From: an uncultured Collinsella sp.
GTDB taxonomy: Bacteria > Actinomycetota > Coriobacteriia > Coriobacteriales > Coriobacteriaceae
Direction: 5' to 3'
Assembly (NCBI GenBank): GCA_934655755.1
Contig: CAKUHA010000002.1
Span: 1 to 64,000, forward strand
DNA length: 64,000 bases
Shown here: in pieces, positions 34,557 through 42,869 of the stretch
Layout: the number at the start of each line of letters is the position of its first letter
How positions within the stretch are numbered: the stretch's first letter is position 1
Translations under genes and position numbers: made by a program
The notes under the pieces: model-generated
Told to the model about the DNA's origin: nothing
The model's database searches: none
Seen by the model: only the letters and a program-made list of their open reading frames with translations

Positions 34557-35495
34557 ATGCTGTTTTCCGGTATCATCGCCGCCCTTACCAGTCTTTTGAT
34601 CCCCATCATCATCCTGTTGCTGCTGCTTCCCAACGCCTGCTATGTCGTCGAGCAGCAACATGCCGTGATTATCGAGCGCTTGGGCAAGTTCAACCGCATC
34701 GTCAACGCGGGTTTCCACCTGAAGGTGCCCGTAATCGACCGCAAGGCCGCCACGGTGAGCCTGCGCACCATGAAAAACGGTTTTGGCATCGACGTTAAGA
34801 CCCAGGACAACGTGACCATCGGCCTCGAGGTTTCCGCGCAGTATCACGTGAGCTACGACATGGGTGCGGGTCCGGCGGATTCGGGCATTTACAAGAGTTA
34901 TTACATGCTGCAGGAGCCCGTGGACCAGATGCGCGACTTCATCACCGATGCCCTGCGCTCCTCGATCCCCGTGTACACGCTCGACGAGGTCTTTGCCAAG
35001 AAGGATGATATTGCCAAGGACGTCAACGCAACCGTTTCCGAGCAGATGGCCGCCTACGGCTTCACCCTCGTGTCGACGCTCATCACCAAGATCGCGCTGC
35101 CGACCGAGGTCGAGAACTCCATGAACGACATCAACGCAGCCCAGCGCAAGCGCGCCGCGGCACAGGAGCTTGCCGAGGCAGACCGCATCAAGCGCGTCAC
35201 CGAGGCGACCGCCGAGGCCGAGGCGATGGAAAAGGCGGGCGAGGGCATCGCCAACCAGCGCAAGGCCATCGCGCTGGGCATCAAAGATTCGCTCGAGATC
35301 ATCCAGGAGACGGGAGTCGGTAACGACGAGGCCAACCAGCTGTTCATGTTTACGCAGTGGTCCGAGATGATGACGGAGTTCGCCCGTACGGGTAAAACCT
35401 CGACGGTCGTGCTGCCGAGCGATTTCTCGCAGTCGGCCTCGATGTTCGAGCAGATGCTGACCGCCGGCAAAGTTCAAAACGATTCGAAGGAGTAG
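34557..35495 (+). CDS. SPFH/Band 7 (stomatin-like) membrane protein
   Basis: The 312-residue product has one N-terminal membrane segment (LTSLLIPIIILLLLLPNACY). The SPFH domain follows directly, VVEQQHAVIIERLGKFNRIV then GFHLKVPVIDRKA. The C-terminal region is a coiled-coil rich in Ala, Glu and Lys (AAQRKRAAAQELAEADRIKR). Such proteins assemble into large membrane rings that organise membrane proteins or proteases. No NfeD-type partner gene is adjacent. AGAGGAGAAG precedes the ATG. rlmH follows after 6 bp. Confidence 0.9.
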   Translation: MLFSGIIAALTSLLIPIIILLLLLPNACYVVEQQHAVIIERLGKFNRIVNAGFHLKVPVIDRKAATVSLRTMKNGFGIDVKTQDNVTIGLEVSAQYHVSYDMGAGPADSGIYKSYYMLQEPVDQMRDFITDALRSSIPVYTLDEVFAKKDDIAKDVNATVSEQMAAYGFTLVSTLITKIALPTEVENSMNDINAAQRKRAAAQELAEADRIKRVTEATAEAEAMEKAGEGIANQRKAIALGIKDSLEIIQETGVGNDEANQLFMFTQWSEMMTEFARTGKTSTVVLPSDFSQSASMFEQMLTAGKVQNDSKE

Positions 35496-35501
35496 CCGCG
35501 C

Positions 35502-35972
35502 GTGAAATACACCGTCGTTTGCGTCGGTAAGCTCAAGGAGCGCTTTTGGAAGGACGCGTGCGCTGAGTACACCAAGCGCCTAGGTGCCTATGCCAAGGTG
35601 GATATCCGCGAGGTGGCCGATATCGACCCGGCTAAGGCGGGCGGTGTGGATGCCGCGCGCGACAAGGAGGGGGCGGCGATTCTTGCAGCCCTGCCGCCTC
35701 GAGCGCATGTGATCTTGCTGGCCATTGAGGGCAAAGAGCGCTCGAGCGAGGAGCTTTCGGCGCGGCTCGATGATCTTATGCTGCGTGGTAACAGCGACAT
35801 CGCCTTTGTGATTGGCGGATCGGACGGCGTGAGCGATGATGTGCGCGCACGAGCCGACGAGATGCTCAGCTTTGGACGCATTACCCTGCCGCATAACTTG
35901 GCGCGCGTGGTGCTGCTGGAGCAAATCTATCGCGCCTGCAAGATCAGCCGTGGCGAGCCGTATCACAAATAG
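35502..35972 (+). CDS. rlmH: 23S rRNA (pseudouridine1915-N3)-methyltransferase RlmH
   Basis: RlmH methylates pseudouridine 1915 in helix 69 of 23S rRNA. The 156-residue SPOUT-class protein starts MKYTVVCVGKLKERFWKDAC. It has the SAM knot motifs VILLAIEGKERSSEEL and DIAFVIGGSDGVS, and ends with the conserved LARVVLLEQIYRACKISRGE. The start codon is GTG at 35502 behind GAAGGAG. Confidence 0.95.
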   Translation: MKYTVVCVGKLKERFWKDACAEYTKRLGAYAKVDIREVADIDPAKAGGVDAARDKEGAAILAALPPRAHVILLAIEGKERSSEELSARLDDLMLRGNSDIAFVIGGSDGVSDDVRARADEMLSFGRITLPHNLARVVLLEQIYRACKISRGEPYHK

Positions 35973-36045
35973 GTCGGCAATACGAAACAATGCCGTGGGA
36001 CAATAGCCTTCGTTTTGAAGAGCGTGTCTGAGAGGACTATGAGAT

Positions 36046-36816
36046 ATGAAGATTGGATTTGTCGGTTTTGGCAATATGGCGAGCGCTATGGCCGATGGCT
36101 GGATCGCCGCCGGTGTGGCTGCGAGCGATATGCGCGCCTGCGCGGGCCACTACGACGCCTTGGTCGAGCGTTGTAAGGCACGTGGGATGGTTGCCTGTCG
36201 TGATACGTCGGAGGTCGTCGCCGCATCCGATATCGTGGTTGCTGCGGTCAAGCCGTACATGATCGAGAAGGTTTTCGCTCCGCTCAAGGACGCTCTAGCC
36301 GACAAAGTTGTCCTTTCGGTCGCTTGGACTTGGGATAGCGCCAAGTGGGAGCAGGTCCTGCCGGGTGTCGCGCACATCTCGACGGTGCCCAACACACCGG
36401 TTTCGGTGGGCGAGGGCGTCATCGCCTGCGAGAAGTCCTCTACGCTCAGCGACGAGCAGCGTGCTGTTGTGCTCGACCTGCTCGGTAAGCTTGGCACCGT
36501 CGTCGAGCTCGACACGAGCCTGCTGTTTGTGGGCGGTACCGTGGGCGGTTGCGCACCGGCATTTGTCGCCATGGCGATTGAGGCCCTGGGCGACGCGGCC
36601 GTAAAGCACGGTATCCCGCGCGCCGATGCCTATCGCATTGTGAGCCAGATGGTGCTGGGCACGGCAAAGCTGCAGCTTGCGACTGGTCAGCATCCTGCGG
36701 CGATGAAGGATGCCGTATGCTCGCCCGGCGGTGCCACCATCAAGGGCGTCGTCGCGCTCGAGGACGCCGGCATGCGCAGTGCCCTGGTCAAGGCCATCGA
36801 CGCCACCCTTCAGTAA
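36046..36816 (+). CDS. proC: Pyrroline-5-carboxylate reductase
   Basis: ProC reduces pyrroline-5-carboxylate to proline with NAD(P)H. The 256-residue protein starts with the Rossmann motif MKIGFVGFGNMASAMADGWI. It contains VVAAVKPYMIEKVFAPL, the VPNTPVSVGEGV motif, and the C-terminal dimer signature VCSPGGATIKGVVALEDAGM. The length is slightly shorter than average but all motifs are present. It stands alone after rlmH. Confidence 0.94.
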   Translation: MKIGFVGFGNMASAMADGWIAAGVAASDMRACAGHYDALVERCKARGMVACRDTSEVVAASDIVVAAVKPYMIEKVFAPLKDALADKVVLSVAWTWDSAKWEQVLPGVAHISTVPNTPVSVGEGVIACEKSSTLSDEQRAVVLDLLGKLGTVVELDTSLLFVGGTVGGCAPAFVAMAIEALGDAAVKHGIPRADAYRIVSQMVLGTAKLQLATGQHPAAMKDAVCSPGGATIKGVVALEDAGMRSALVKAIDATLQ

Positions 36817-36975
36817 AACCTGCCATTTAGGGACAGGTTTATTTCGGCAGGTTTTTCCTGCGGTTTTGTCGTATGTGCGAAAAGCGCCCCGCAACTGGCT
36901 TAATTCCAGTTGCGGGGCGCTTGCGTTTGCCCAGATAAAACCGACCAAAATAAACCTGTCCCTTTTTGGCAGGTT
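36817..36975. repeat. 159-bp nested palindrome after proC
   Basis: Arms pair from outside in: AACCTGCC (36817-36824) with GGCAGGTT (36968-36975), GGGACAGGTTTATTT (36830-36844) with its exact complement (36948-36962), and AAGCGCCCCGCAACTGG (36882-36898) with its exact complement (36906-36922). The inner hairpin could serve as a terminator in both directions. The outer part belongs to the GGGAC-type repeats. Confidence 0.72.
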
Positions 36976-37147
36976 AGTCCCAGAAGCCGTCTTGATCGTC
37001 CTCGGATTTGGGTCCGCGGTCGACGTAGAGCTTATGGGTGCGCTTCTCCATTACAAAGGCAAGAACCGCAAACAGTAGGATGCCGCCGGCGAAAAGGATG
37101 GCAAAACCGGTGCGAGTGCCAAACAAAAAGGAAAAAACTGCGTCCAT
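36974..37147 (-). CDS. Small single-pass membrane protein (57 residues)
   Basis: I do not recognise a family. The ATG at 37147 (minus strand) is preceded by AAGAAGG at a good distance. The product starts MDAVFSFLFGTRTGF and continues with a strongly hydrophobic helix, AILFAGGILLFAVLAFV. The basic MEKRTHKLYVDRG and an acidic tail SEDDQDGFWD end the protein. The basic-after-helix pattern suggests an N-out, C-in topology. Its stop codon lies within the last bases of the palindrome that follows proC. Confidence 0.62.
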   Translation of the reverse strand: MDAVFSFLFGTRTGFAILFAGGILLFAVLAFVMEKRTHKLYVDRGPKSEDDQDGFWD

Positions 37148-37258
37148 TGGGTGCCTTCTTGCGTAGTTGGGTTGGGTCGTAAACGCTCATAAGTATATAC
37201 TTGCCCATACATGTACAAGGTTGCAACCTAAATGGAATGTATATCGCCGGAGGATCTA

Positions 37259-38542
37259 ATGCTTGATATCAAGTTTGTTCGCGAGAACCCCGATGCCATC
37301 GATACCGCCATGGCTAACCGCCAGACGTCTTGGGATCGCGAGAAGTTCTTTGAGCTCGACGACGAGCGCCGTGCCGTCATCACCGAGGTCGAGGAACTCC
37401 AGGCCACGCGTAATGCCGAGTCCAAGAAGATCGGCGCTCTGATGAAGGAGGGCAAGAAGGACGAGGCCGAGGCCGCCAAGGAGGCCGTGCGCGCCGTCAA
37501 CGAGAAGATTGACGGTCTGGCCGAGCGCCGCACCGCTCTCGAGCAGGAGCAGTACGATTTCATGGCTCACCTGCCCAACATCCCTTGCGAGGCCACGCCG
37601 TACGGCAAGGACGAGGACGAGAACATCGAGCGCCGCCGTTGGGGCACCCCGCGCGAGTTCGACTTCGACTTTAAGCCGCACTGGGATCTGGGCACCGACC
37701 TCGACATCCTCGACTTCGAGCGCGGCAACAAGCTCTCCGGCAGCCGCTTCACCGTTCTCGGTGGCGCCGGCGCCCGTCTTGAGCGCGCCCTCATCAACTT
37801 CTTCCTGGACACGCACACGAGCCGTGGCTTCAAGGAGTGGTGGCCGCCCATCGTCGTCAAGCGTCAGACCATGTTCGGCACGGGTCAGCTGCCCAAGTTT
37901 GAGGACGACGCCTATCACGTCTCGGGCGACAACTTCCTGATCCCCACCGCCGAGGTCGTGCTCACCAACCTGCACGCCGGCGAGGTCCTGGACGCCGACA
38001 CCCTGCCGCGCCGCTATACCGCCTTCACTCCTTGCTTCCGCGAGGAGGCCGGCTCCGCTGGCCGCGACACCCGTGGCATCATCCGCCAGCACGAGTTCGA
38101 CAAGGTCGAGATGGTCAAGTTCGCCAAGCCGGAGGAGTCCGACGATGAGCTCGAGAGCATGACCGCCGAGGCCGAGTACCTGCTGCAGCAGCTGGGCCTG
38201 CCGTATCGCGTGATTAGCCTGTGCACCGGCGACCTGGGCTTCTCTGCCCGTCAGACCTATGACGTCGAGGTTTGGCTGCCGAGCTACAACGCCTACAAGG
38301 AGATCAGCTCCTGCTCCAACTGCGGCGACTTCCAGGCCCGCCGCGCCAACATCAAGTATCGCGACCCCGAGAACTTCAAGGGTTCGCGCTACCTGCATAC
38401 CCTCAACGGCTCTGGTCTGCCGGCTGGCCGCACGATGGCCGCCATTCTGGAGAACTACCAGAACGCCGACGGCACCATCACGATTCCCGAGGTCCTGCGT
38501 CCCTACATGGGCGGCCTCGAGAAGATCGAGCCGGTCGCATAG
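37259..38542 (+). CDS. serS: Seryl-tRNA synthetase
   Basis: SerS charges tRNA-Ser and tRNA-Sec. The 427-residue class II enzyme starts [20 protein letters not shown], with the long antiparallel coiled-coil arm at about residues 30-100. Motif 2 lies around [20 protein letters not shown], and motif 3 is in [27 protein letters not shown] precedes the ATG at 37259. No T-box is evident in the short leader. Confidence 0.97.
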   Translation: MLDIKFVRENPDAIDTAMANRQTSWDREKFFELDDERRAVITEVEELQATRNAESKKIGALMKEGKKDEAEAAKEAVRAVNEKIDGLAERRTALEQEQYDFMAHLPNIPCEATPYGKDEDENIERRRWGTPREFDFDFKPHWDLGTDLDILDFERGNKLSGSRFTVLGGAGARLERALINFFLDTHTSRGFKEWWPPIVVKRQTMFGTGQLPKFEDDAYHVSGDNFLIPTAEVVLTNLHAGEVLDADTLPRRYTAFTPCFREEAGSAGRDTRGIIRQHEFDKVEMVKFAKPEESDDELESMTAEAEYLLQQLGLPYRVISLCTGDLGFSARQTYDVEVWLPSYNAYKEISSCSNCGDFQARRANIKYRDPENFKGSRYLHTLNGSGLPAGRTMAAILENYQNADGTITIPEVLRPYMGGLEKIEPVA

Positions 38543-38564
38543 CCAAGCTGGTCAAGCGATTCGC

Positions 38565-38596
38565 AAGGGCGCTCCTCTTTGGGGCGCCCTTTTTTG
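38565..38596 (+). terminator. Terminator after serS
   Basis: AGGGCGCTCC / GGGGCGCCCT with a five-base loop, then TTTTTTG. Confidence 0.85.
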
Positions 38597-38714
38597 TGTG
38601 CGGCCATACCATGCCGTGCGGACAGCTCGATAGAAAACACACGAACAAACGTTCTGTATACAGCCATCCACCTGCTATGCTTTTGCTAAATAAGAGCAAG
38701 AGAAAGGGGATGCG

Positions 38715-39092
38715 ATGGAGCTGTTCGACGAGCGGGTCGTTTTGTTTGAGAGCGATGAGGGTGGAGAGCACCTGCTGGTAACGTGCGAGCCATCGGGCAT
38801 GGGTGGCTTGGTGGTTCGGCAGACGAGCGAGGGGCCGTTGACGCAATGGTGTTATGAGGAGTCGCCGCATGTGGTCGAGACGTTTGTGGCTCATGAGGGG
38901 CTTGTTGCCCTTGAGCACTTCTATGGCGTTGAAACCTCTAATCAGGTGGGTCGTATGCTGAGTATCTCGTTTGCCGACTATGACTGTGCCCAACGGGTGC
39001 GGTCGCTCCTGGGGGAACTTGATGCTAAGTACGACGTGGTCGAAAAGCCGATCGATCGCACGGGGAACGGCGGTATATACGGAGCAGCATAA
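38715..39092 (+). CDS. Uncharacterised 125-residue protein
   Basis: I do not recognise this soluble protein. It begins MELFDERVVLFESDEGGEHL, continues with mixed beta strands and has a C-terminal helical part with QRVRSLLGELDAKYDVVEKP. AAAGGGG precedes the ATG. Pattern and composition look like a real gene (hydrophobic core spacing, GC-rich third codon positions), but nothing in the context reveals a role. Confidence 0.65.
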   Translation: MELFDERVVLFESDEGGEHLLVTCEPSGMGGLVVRQTSEGPLTQWCYEESPHVVETFVAHEGLVALEHFYGVETSNQVGRMLSISFADYDCAQRVRSLLGELDAKYDVVEKPIDRTGNGGIYGAA

Positions 39093-39171
39093 GGAAAATG
39101 CGCCAGAAGAAAAAAAGTTTGAGATTGTGCTTGACTCCAACGAACTAAAGTGGTTTTATATGTCTTGCGCT

Positions 39172-39248
39172 GCGGCGTTACCTCAGCTGGATAGAGGGTC
39201 TGACTACGAATCAGAACGTCATAGGTTCGAATCCTATACGCCGCACCA
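39172..39248 (+). tRNA. tRNA-Arg (anticodon ACG), copy 1
   Basis: The acceptor GCGGCGT/ACGCCGC, anticodon loop CTACGAA and T-loop TTCGAAT are intact, and CCA is encoded. TTGACT at 39131-39136 may be its -35 box. Copies 2 and 3 have identical sequence. Confidence 0.95.
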
Positions 39249-39716
39249 ATTGAACTTGAAGCCTCCGGCAACGGGGGCTTTTCTTTTATGCCGACATCCC
39301 ATGGATTCGAACCTCGGTCGAGGCGCGGGCGTGAAGAAAACGCGGAGCGTTTTCAGCCCGCGGGCGAGCACGCCGGCAGGCGGGCGAAGCCGGTGCGGAT
39401 CCGCGGAGCGGATACGCGGAATCCTATACGCCGCACCAATTGAAATTGAAGGCCTCCGGCAACGGGGGCTTTTCTTTTATGGCGACATCCCGTGGATTCG
39501 AACCTCGGCTGAGGCGCGAGCGTCAAGAAAACGCGGAGCGTTTTTAGCGAGCGGGCGAGGACGCCGGCAGGCGGCCGAAGCCGGTGCGGATCCGCGAAGC
39601 GGATGCGCGGAATCCTATACGCCGCACCAATTGAACTTGAAGCCTCCGGCAACGGGGGCTTTTCTTTTATGGCGACATCCCATGGATTCGGACCTCGGTC
39701 GAGGCGCGAACGGCTC
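39230..39716. repeat. Array of tRNA-tail duplication units after tRNA-Arg copy 1
   Basis: The tRNA 3' end plus terminator begins at 39230, 39420 and 39611 (offsets 190 and 191 bp). Each terminator is followed by an inverted T-arm (GGATTCGAACCT at 39303-39314 and 39494-39505; GGATTCGGACCT at 39684-39695). The first two are followed by the full core with AAAACGC-GGA-GCGTTTT and ATCCGC hairpins. The third core is cut off after about 40 bp. Confidence 0.87.
39259..39287 (+). terminator. Terminator of tRNA-Arg copy 1
   Basis: AAGCCTCC / GGGGGCTT with a short loop, then TTCTTTT. Related copies are at 39450-39479, 39640-39669, 39880-39908 and 40144-40172. Confidence 0.82.
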
Positions 39717-39750
39717 AATCATCACTTCGAAAATTTTTTCAAATTGTTGC

Positions 39751-39779
39751 TTGACCCATCGGGGGCTCGCGTGCATAAT
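39751..39779 (+). promoter_or_regulatory. Promoter of tRNA-Arg copy 2
   Basis: TTGACC (39751-39756), 17-bp spacer, CATAAT (39774-39779). Confidence 0.72.
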
Positions 39780-39791
39780 AATCCGTGCGTT

Positions 39792-39868
39792 GCGGCGTTA
39801 CCTCAGCTGGATAGAGGGTCTGACTACGAATCAGAACGTCATAGGTTCGAATCCTATACGCCGCACCA
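39792..39868 (+). tRNA. tRNA-Arg (anticodon ACG), copy 2
   Basis: Identical to copy 1 over 77 bases, including the encoded CCA. Its own terminator follows at 39880-39908 and no duplication core is attached. Confidence 0.95.
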
Positions 39869-40015
39869 ATTGATTTTAAAAGCCTCCGGCAACGGAGGCT
39901 TTTTTATATGGCGATACAGCTGAGTGACAGGCTTTGAATGCCGACCGATCCAAGCCGCCCCAAATTGCCTCAAATGAGTAAAAATCCAATTTGATAACTT
40001 TTTTCGAAAAAATGC

Positions 40016-40044
40016 TTGACCTATATTCAGTCCATGTGCATAAT
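40016..40044 (+). promoter_or_regulatory. Promoter of tRNA-Arg copy 3
   Basis: TTGACC (40016-40021), 17-bp spacer, CATAAT (40039-40044). Spacing and boxes match the promoter of copy 2. Confidence 0.72.
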
Positions 40045-40056
40045 AATCAACAAGTC

Positions 40057-40133
40057 GCGGCGTTACCTCAGCTGGATAGAGGGTCTGACTACGAATCAGA
40101 ACGTCATAGGTTCGAATCCTATACGCCGCACCA
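40057..40133 (+). tRNA. tRNA-Arg (anticodon ACG), copy 3
   Basis: Identical to copies 1 and 2. A terminator (40144-40172) and a lone inverted T-arm, GGATTCAAACCT (40188-40199), follow. Confidence 0.95.
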
Positions 40134-40301
40134 ATTGAACTTGAAGCCTCCGGCAACGGGGGCTTTTCTTTTATGGCGACATCCCATGGATTCAAACCTC
40201 GGTCAAAGGGACCATTTCCTATCGACTCGTGTAAGATTTCGAATAGATGCCGCGCTTCGTTCGCGGCCCTTTCTTCAGTCGACCGATCAGGGTGATATTT
40301 C

Positions 40302-42743
40302 GTGGCAGAGCGTCCGACATACAAGCTCAGGTTTCTCGATCCCAAAAAGCGCTTTCCGGCCATGCCCGAGCAGCCCGCCGGCCGTTCGTATGGCGTGGTC
40401 TGGAAGCTCTTTGGCGAGGACCCGCATGAATCATGCTATATCGTCGAATTCGTCGGCAAAAGCCATGTGTCGCTTTTGGGCTACGTGAGCGTTTCGGGTG
40501 AGGTCTATAAGGTGGACCGTCCCGTTAACGAGGTATCGCTGCCCGACGATCCCGACATGCAACTGATTCTTGACGAGTTCGATTCCAACATCGGTGAGAT
40601 TGCGGTCAGGGGTACCGATGGGGCGATGCACTCCCGGGCGCGAGTCATCGGCTCTCCCGAAGGCGCCATGCGCGAACAATCCGATCGCGAGACGTGGAAT
40701 TCGACGCGCAGCCTTCGCTACGGCGAGTTCATGGCCTCGATGTTCTTGCGTTACGTGATATTCGCAGATTCCGAAAACGCTGTCGCAAGCACGGCGGAAG
40801 CTGACGGCCTCGACGAGGGCATGAAAAATGCCGTCGACAAGATCAAGCTTGTAAAACTCCCCGAGCCGGTTGAGGTGTTGCTGGGCTTTGACTCCACGCC
40901 GCTGCCCGATGCCATCGAAACATTGCTCTATCGCGTCGACCACGCAGATAATCCGAGTGGCATCGAGCGCTATGCCGCGGCCTTGATGGGCGAGGTCAAT
41001 CTACCGCGCCTGCGCACCATCGCGGCTAAAACCGAAATGAGCCTGGCGCGCATCGATCGCTCGAGGCTCTTCTATCTCAATTTTGACCGTAGCTTGCTTG
41101 ACCAGGACGAGATCGATAGTCTGCTTGCCATCGAATGCCGCCTGAATCGCCTCTCGGGCATCCTCGAGCGCATTGGGGCGGGGTTGGGCCCCGTTGCCTC
41201 GTCGCCAAGCTTTGAGGGCTGCTCGCTCTTTGACCTATGGCATATCAGCAAGACGACAAACGACGTTCCCCGTCTGCTCGAAACGCTGTCGAATGACAAC
41301 CCGTGGGCCAAGCCGGGGACGGTTGCGTGCCAGCCCGGTGGCGAGTGGGACGTTCGCACCCGCTTTGCACGTATCGTAGAAGCACTCAACGTGGTCACGC
41401 GGCTCGACTATACCTACCGAGCGAACATCGCCGAGGGGATCATGCTGGTGCGATTTGGCCGCACGGTTGTCGATGCTATGCCGCAGCGCGAATACGATGC
41501 TCAAGATGACGCCTGGCGCGAGGTGGATGAGCCTAAGCGTGCGGCATGGGCCGCTGAGCACGATGCGCGTATTGCGCTTACACTCGCGGCGGCGTGCTTT
41601 GCTTCGGGCTCCTGCATCACGCGCTGCTACGTGCAGATTGCGGCTCCCGACGGCGAGCAGGGCGAGCGCATCGTCGCAACATATTCCTTTGGCCGTGCGG
41701 CCTATCTGGCCGATTGCGTTTCCGTCGCCAAAGACCTCGAGACGATGGACATGGATGACATGCCCTGCAAGCATTTGCTCGAGGCATATGAGGCAGATGC
41801 GCCGGACATGATTGAGCCTGCGGAGGCCCATGCTCGCCCGCGCGACGACCATCGTCCATTGCCGCCTGCGCTTCGCGATTTGCTGCTCGCCGATACAGCT
41901 GACGAGCTTGAGGTCATGGAGGAGGACAACGATCCATATGTCGCCCGTGTCGTCGAGCTGCGCGAGCAATCCAAAGTTGACCGAGCTGGTGCTTTCGAGG
42001 GCTTTTCTCGCCTTGTCGAGGAGCTGGAAGCCAAGTGTACTGTTGCTGAGCTTTTGGCGACGGGCCCGGTGCAGACCCAGTTCTGCGACAACCAGCTGGT
42101 GCGTATGGTGCTGCCGGTGATGGAGGAGGATCGTTCCGTGCGTATCCTTCGCGCTCCCGATGCGCTGTATTTTGCCCAGCACGAGATCTGCAGCTTTTAC
42201 GCCGAACAGGAGGACTTTGAGCGTGCACTGCCCGAGGTGCGTCGTCTCTACGATTTGGCGCGCTCGTCCATGCAGTCTCATTTTGCCCTGATCAACGTGC
42301 TGGCACGCCTGGAGCGCTATGACGAAATTATCGAGGTGGCGCGCCACGGCCTGCGCATCGCCAGCGATCGCCCCTCGATTGGCTACCTGTTCTATCGCCT
42401 GGCGTTTGCCTATTGGAACTGCGACCAGCTTGAGCTGGCGCTGGCGTGCTACCGCCTGGTGCCGCGCGGCGAGGAGTCGGGCGGTAGCGCGCAGGAGGAA
42501 ATGCAGGGCCTTATGAACGAGATGGGTGTCATCAAACCGCCCGCGTTTGAGGAGGCTGTCGAAACCATCCGCAAGGCAGGTCTTGAGCTGCCGCCGGTGC
42601 CCGCCGTGACCAATCAACTCGCGGATGCCGCCGTGCAACTCGTCGATAACGGCTTCTTTTTCCTGGCGCGCGGCTGCATCTATCAAATGTGGCGCACCAT
42701 GGGCAACGACGAACTCGGCTCCCTCAACCGCTCGCTGGGATAG
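40302..42743 (+). CDS. Large uncharacterised protein with C-terminal TPR-like helices
   Basis: I do not recognise a named family for this 813-residue soluble protein. The N-terminus (VAERPTYKLRFLDPKKRFPA) leads into a beta-rich domain with GVVWKLFGEDPHESCYIVEF and GYVSVSGEVYKVDRP. A long alpha-helical middle follows. Residues about 600-760 have a helical repeat pattern (EQEDFERALPEVRRLYDLAR, YDEIIEVARHGLRI, NCDQLELALACYRLVPRGEE) typical of tetratricopeptide repeats. It has no signal peptide or membrane helix. The start is the GTG at 40302. It converges with the next gene. Confidence 0.7.
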   Translation: MAERPTYKLRFLDPKKRFPAMPEQPAGRSYGVVWKLFGEDPHESCYIVEFVGKSHVSLLGYVSVSGEVYKVDRPVNEVSLPDDPDMQLILDEFDSNIGEIAVRGTDGAMHSRARVIGSPEGAMREQSDRETWNSTRSLRYGEFMASMFLRYVIFADSENAVASTAEADGLDEGMKNAVDKIKLVKLPEPVEVLLGFDSTPLPDAIETLLYRVDHADNPSGIERYAAALMGEVNLPRLRTIAAKTEMSLARIDRSRLFYLNFDRSLLDQDEIDSLLAIECRLNRLSGILERIGAGLGPVASSPSFEGCSLFDLWHISKTTNDVPRLLETLSNDNPWAKPGTVACQPGGEWDVRTRFARIVEALNVVTRLDYTYRANIAEGIMLVRFGRTVVDAMPQREYDAQDDAWREVDEPKRAAWAAEHDARIALTLAAACFASGSCITRCYVQIAAPDGEQGERIVATYSFGRAAYLADCVSVAKDLETMDMDDMPCKHLLEAYEADAPDMIEPAEAHARPRDDHRPLPPALRDLLLADTADELEVMEEDNDPYVARVVELREQSKVDRAGAFEGFSRLVEELEAKCTVAELLATGPVQTQFCDNQLVRMVLPVMEEDRSVRILRAPDALYFAQHEICSFYAEQEDFERALPEVRRLYDLARSSMQSHFALINVLARLERYDEIIEVARHGLRIASDRPSIGYLFYRLAFAYWNCDQLELALACYRLVPRGEESGGSAQEEMQGLMNEMGVIKPPAFEEAVETIRKAGLELPPVPAVTNQLADAAVQLVDNGFFFLARGCIYQMWRTMGNDELGSLNRSLG

Positions 42744-42781
42744 GGATGGCTGGCCTGCCGTTTCCGCATTGAAAAGCGAAC

Positions 42782-42834
42782 TTGTTCAGTATGGTGAACG
42801 GAAATGCCTCCAATTTGTTTAACATACTGAACAA
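42782..42834. repeat. 12-bp inverted repeat between convergent genes
   Basis: TTGTTCAGTATG (42782-42793) and CATACTGAACAA (42823-42834) are exact complements with a 29-bp loop. It may be a weak bidirectional terminator or part of a small repeat. Confidence 0.55.
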
Positions 42835-42869
42835 AACGGAAGGTGCGGGGCGGCCTGAACCGAAAACCG

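Noticed and set aside
39129-39171. Confident promoter of tRNA-Arg copy 1
   Set aside because: TTGACT is present, but the nearest -10-like hexamers have poor spacing. It is mentioned only in the tRNA entry.
38978-40363. Small open frames encoding RIRTYDVLIRSQTLYPAE-type peptides on the minus strand
   Set aside because: These are antisense translations of tRNA-Arg and its duplicated tails, a known annotation artefact.
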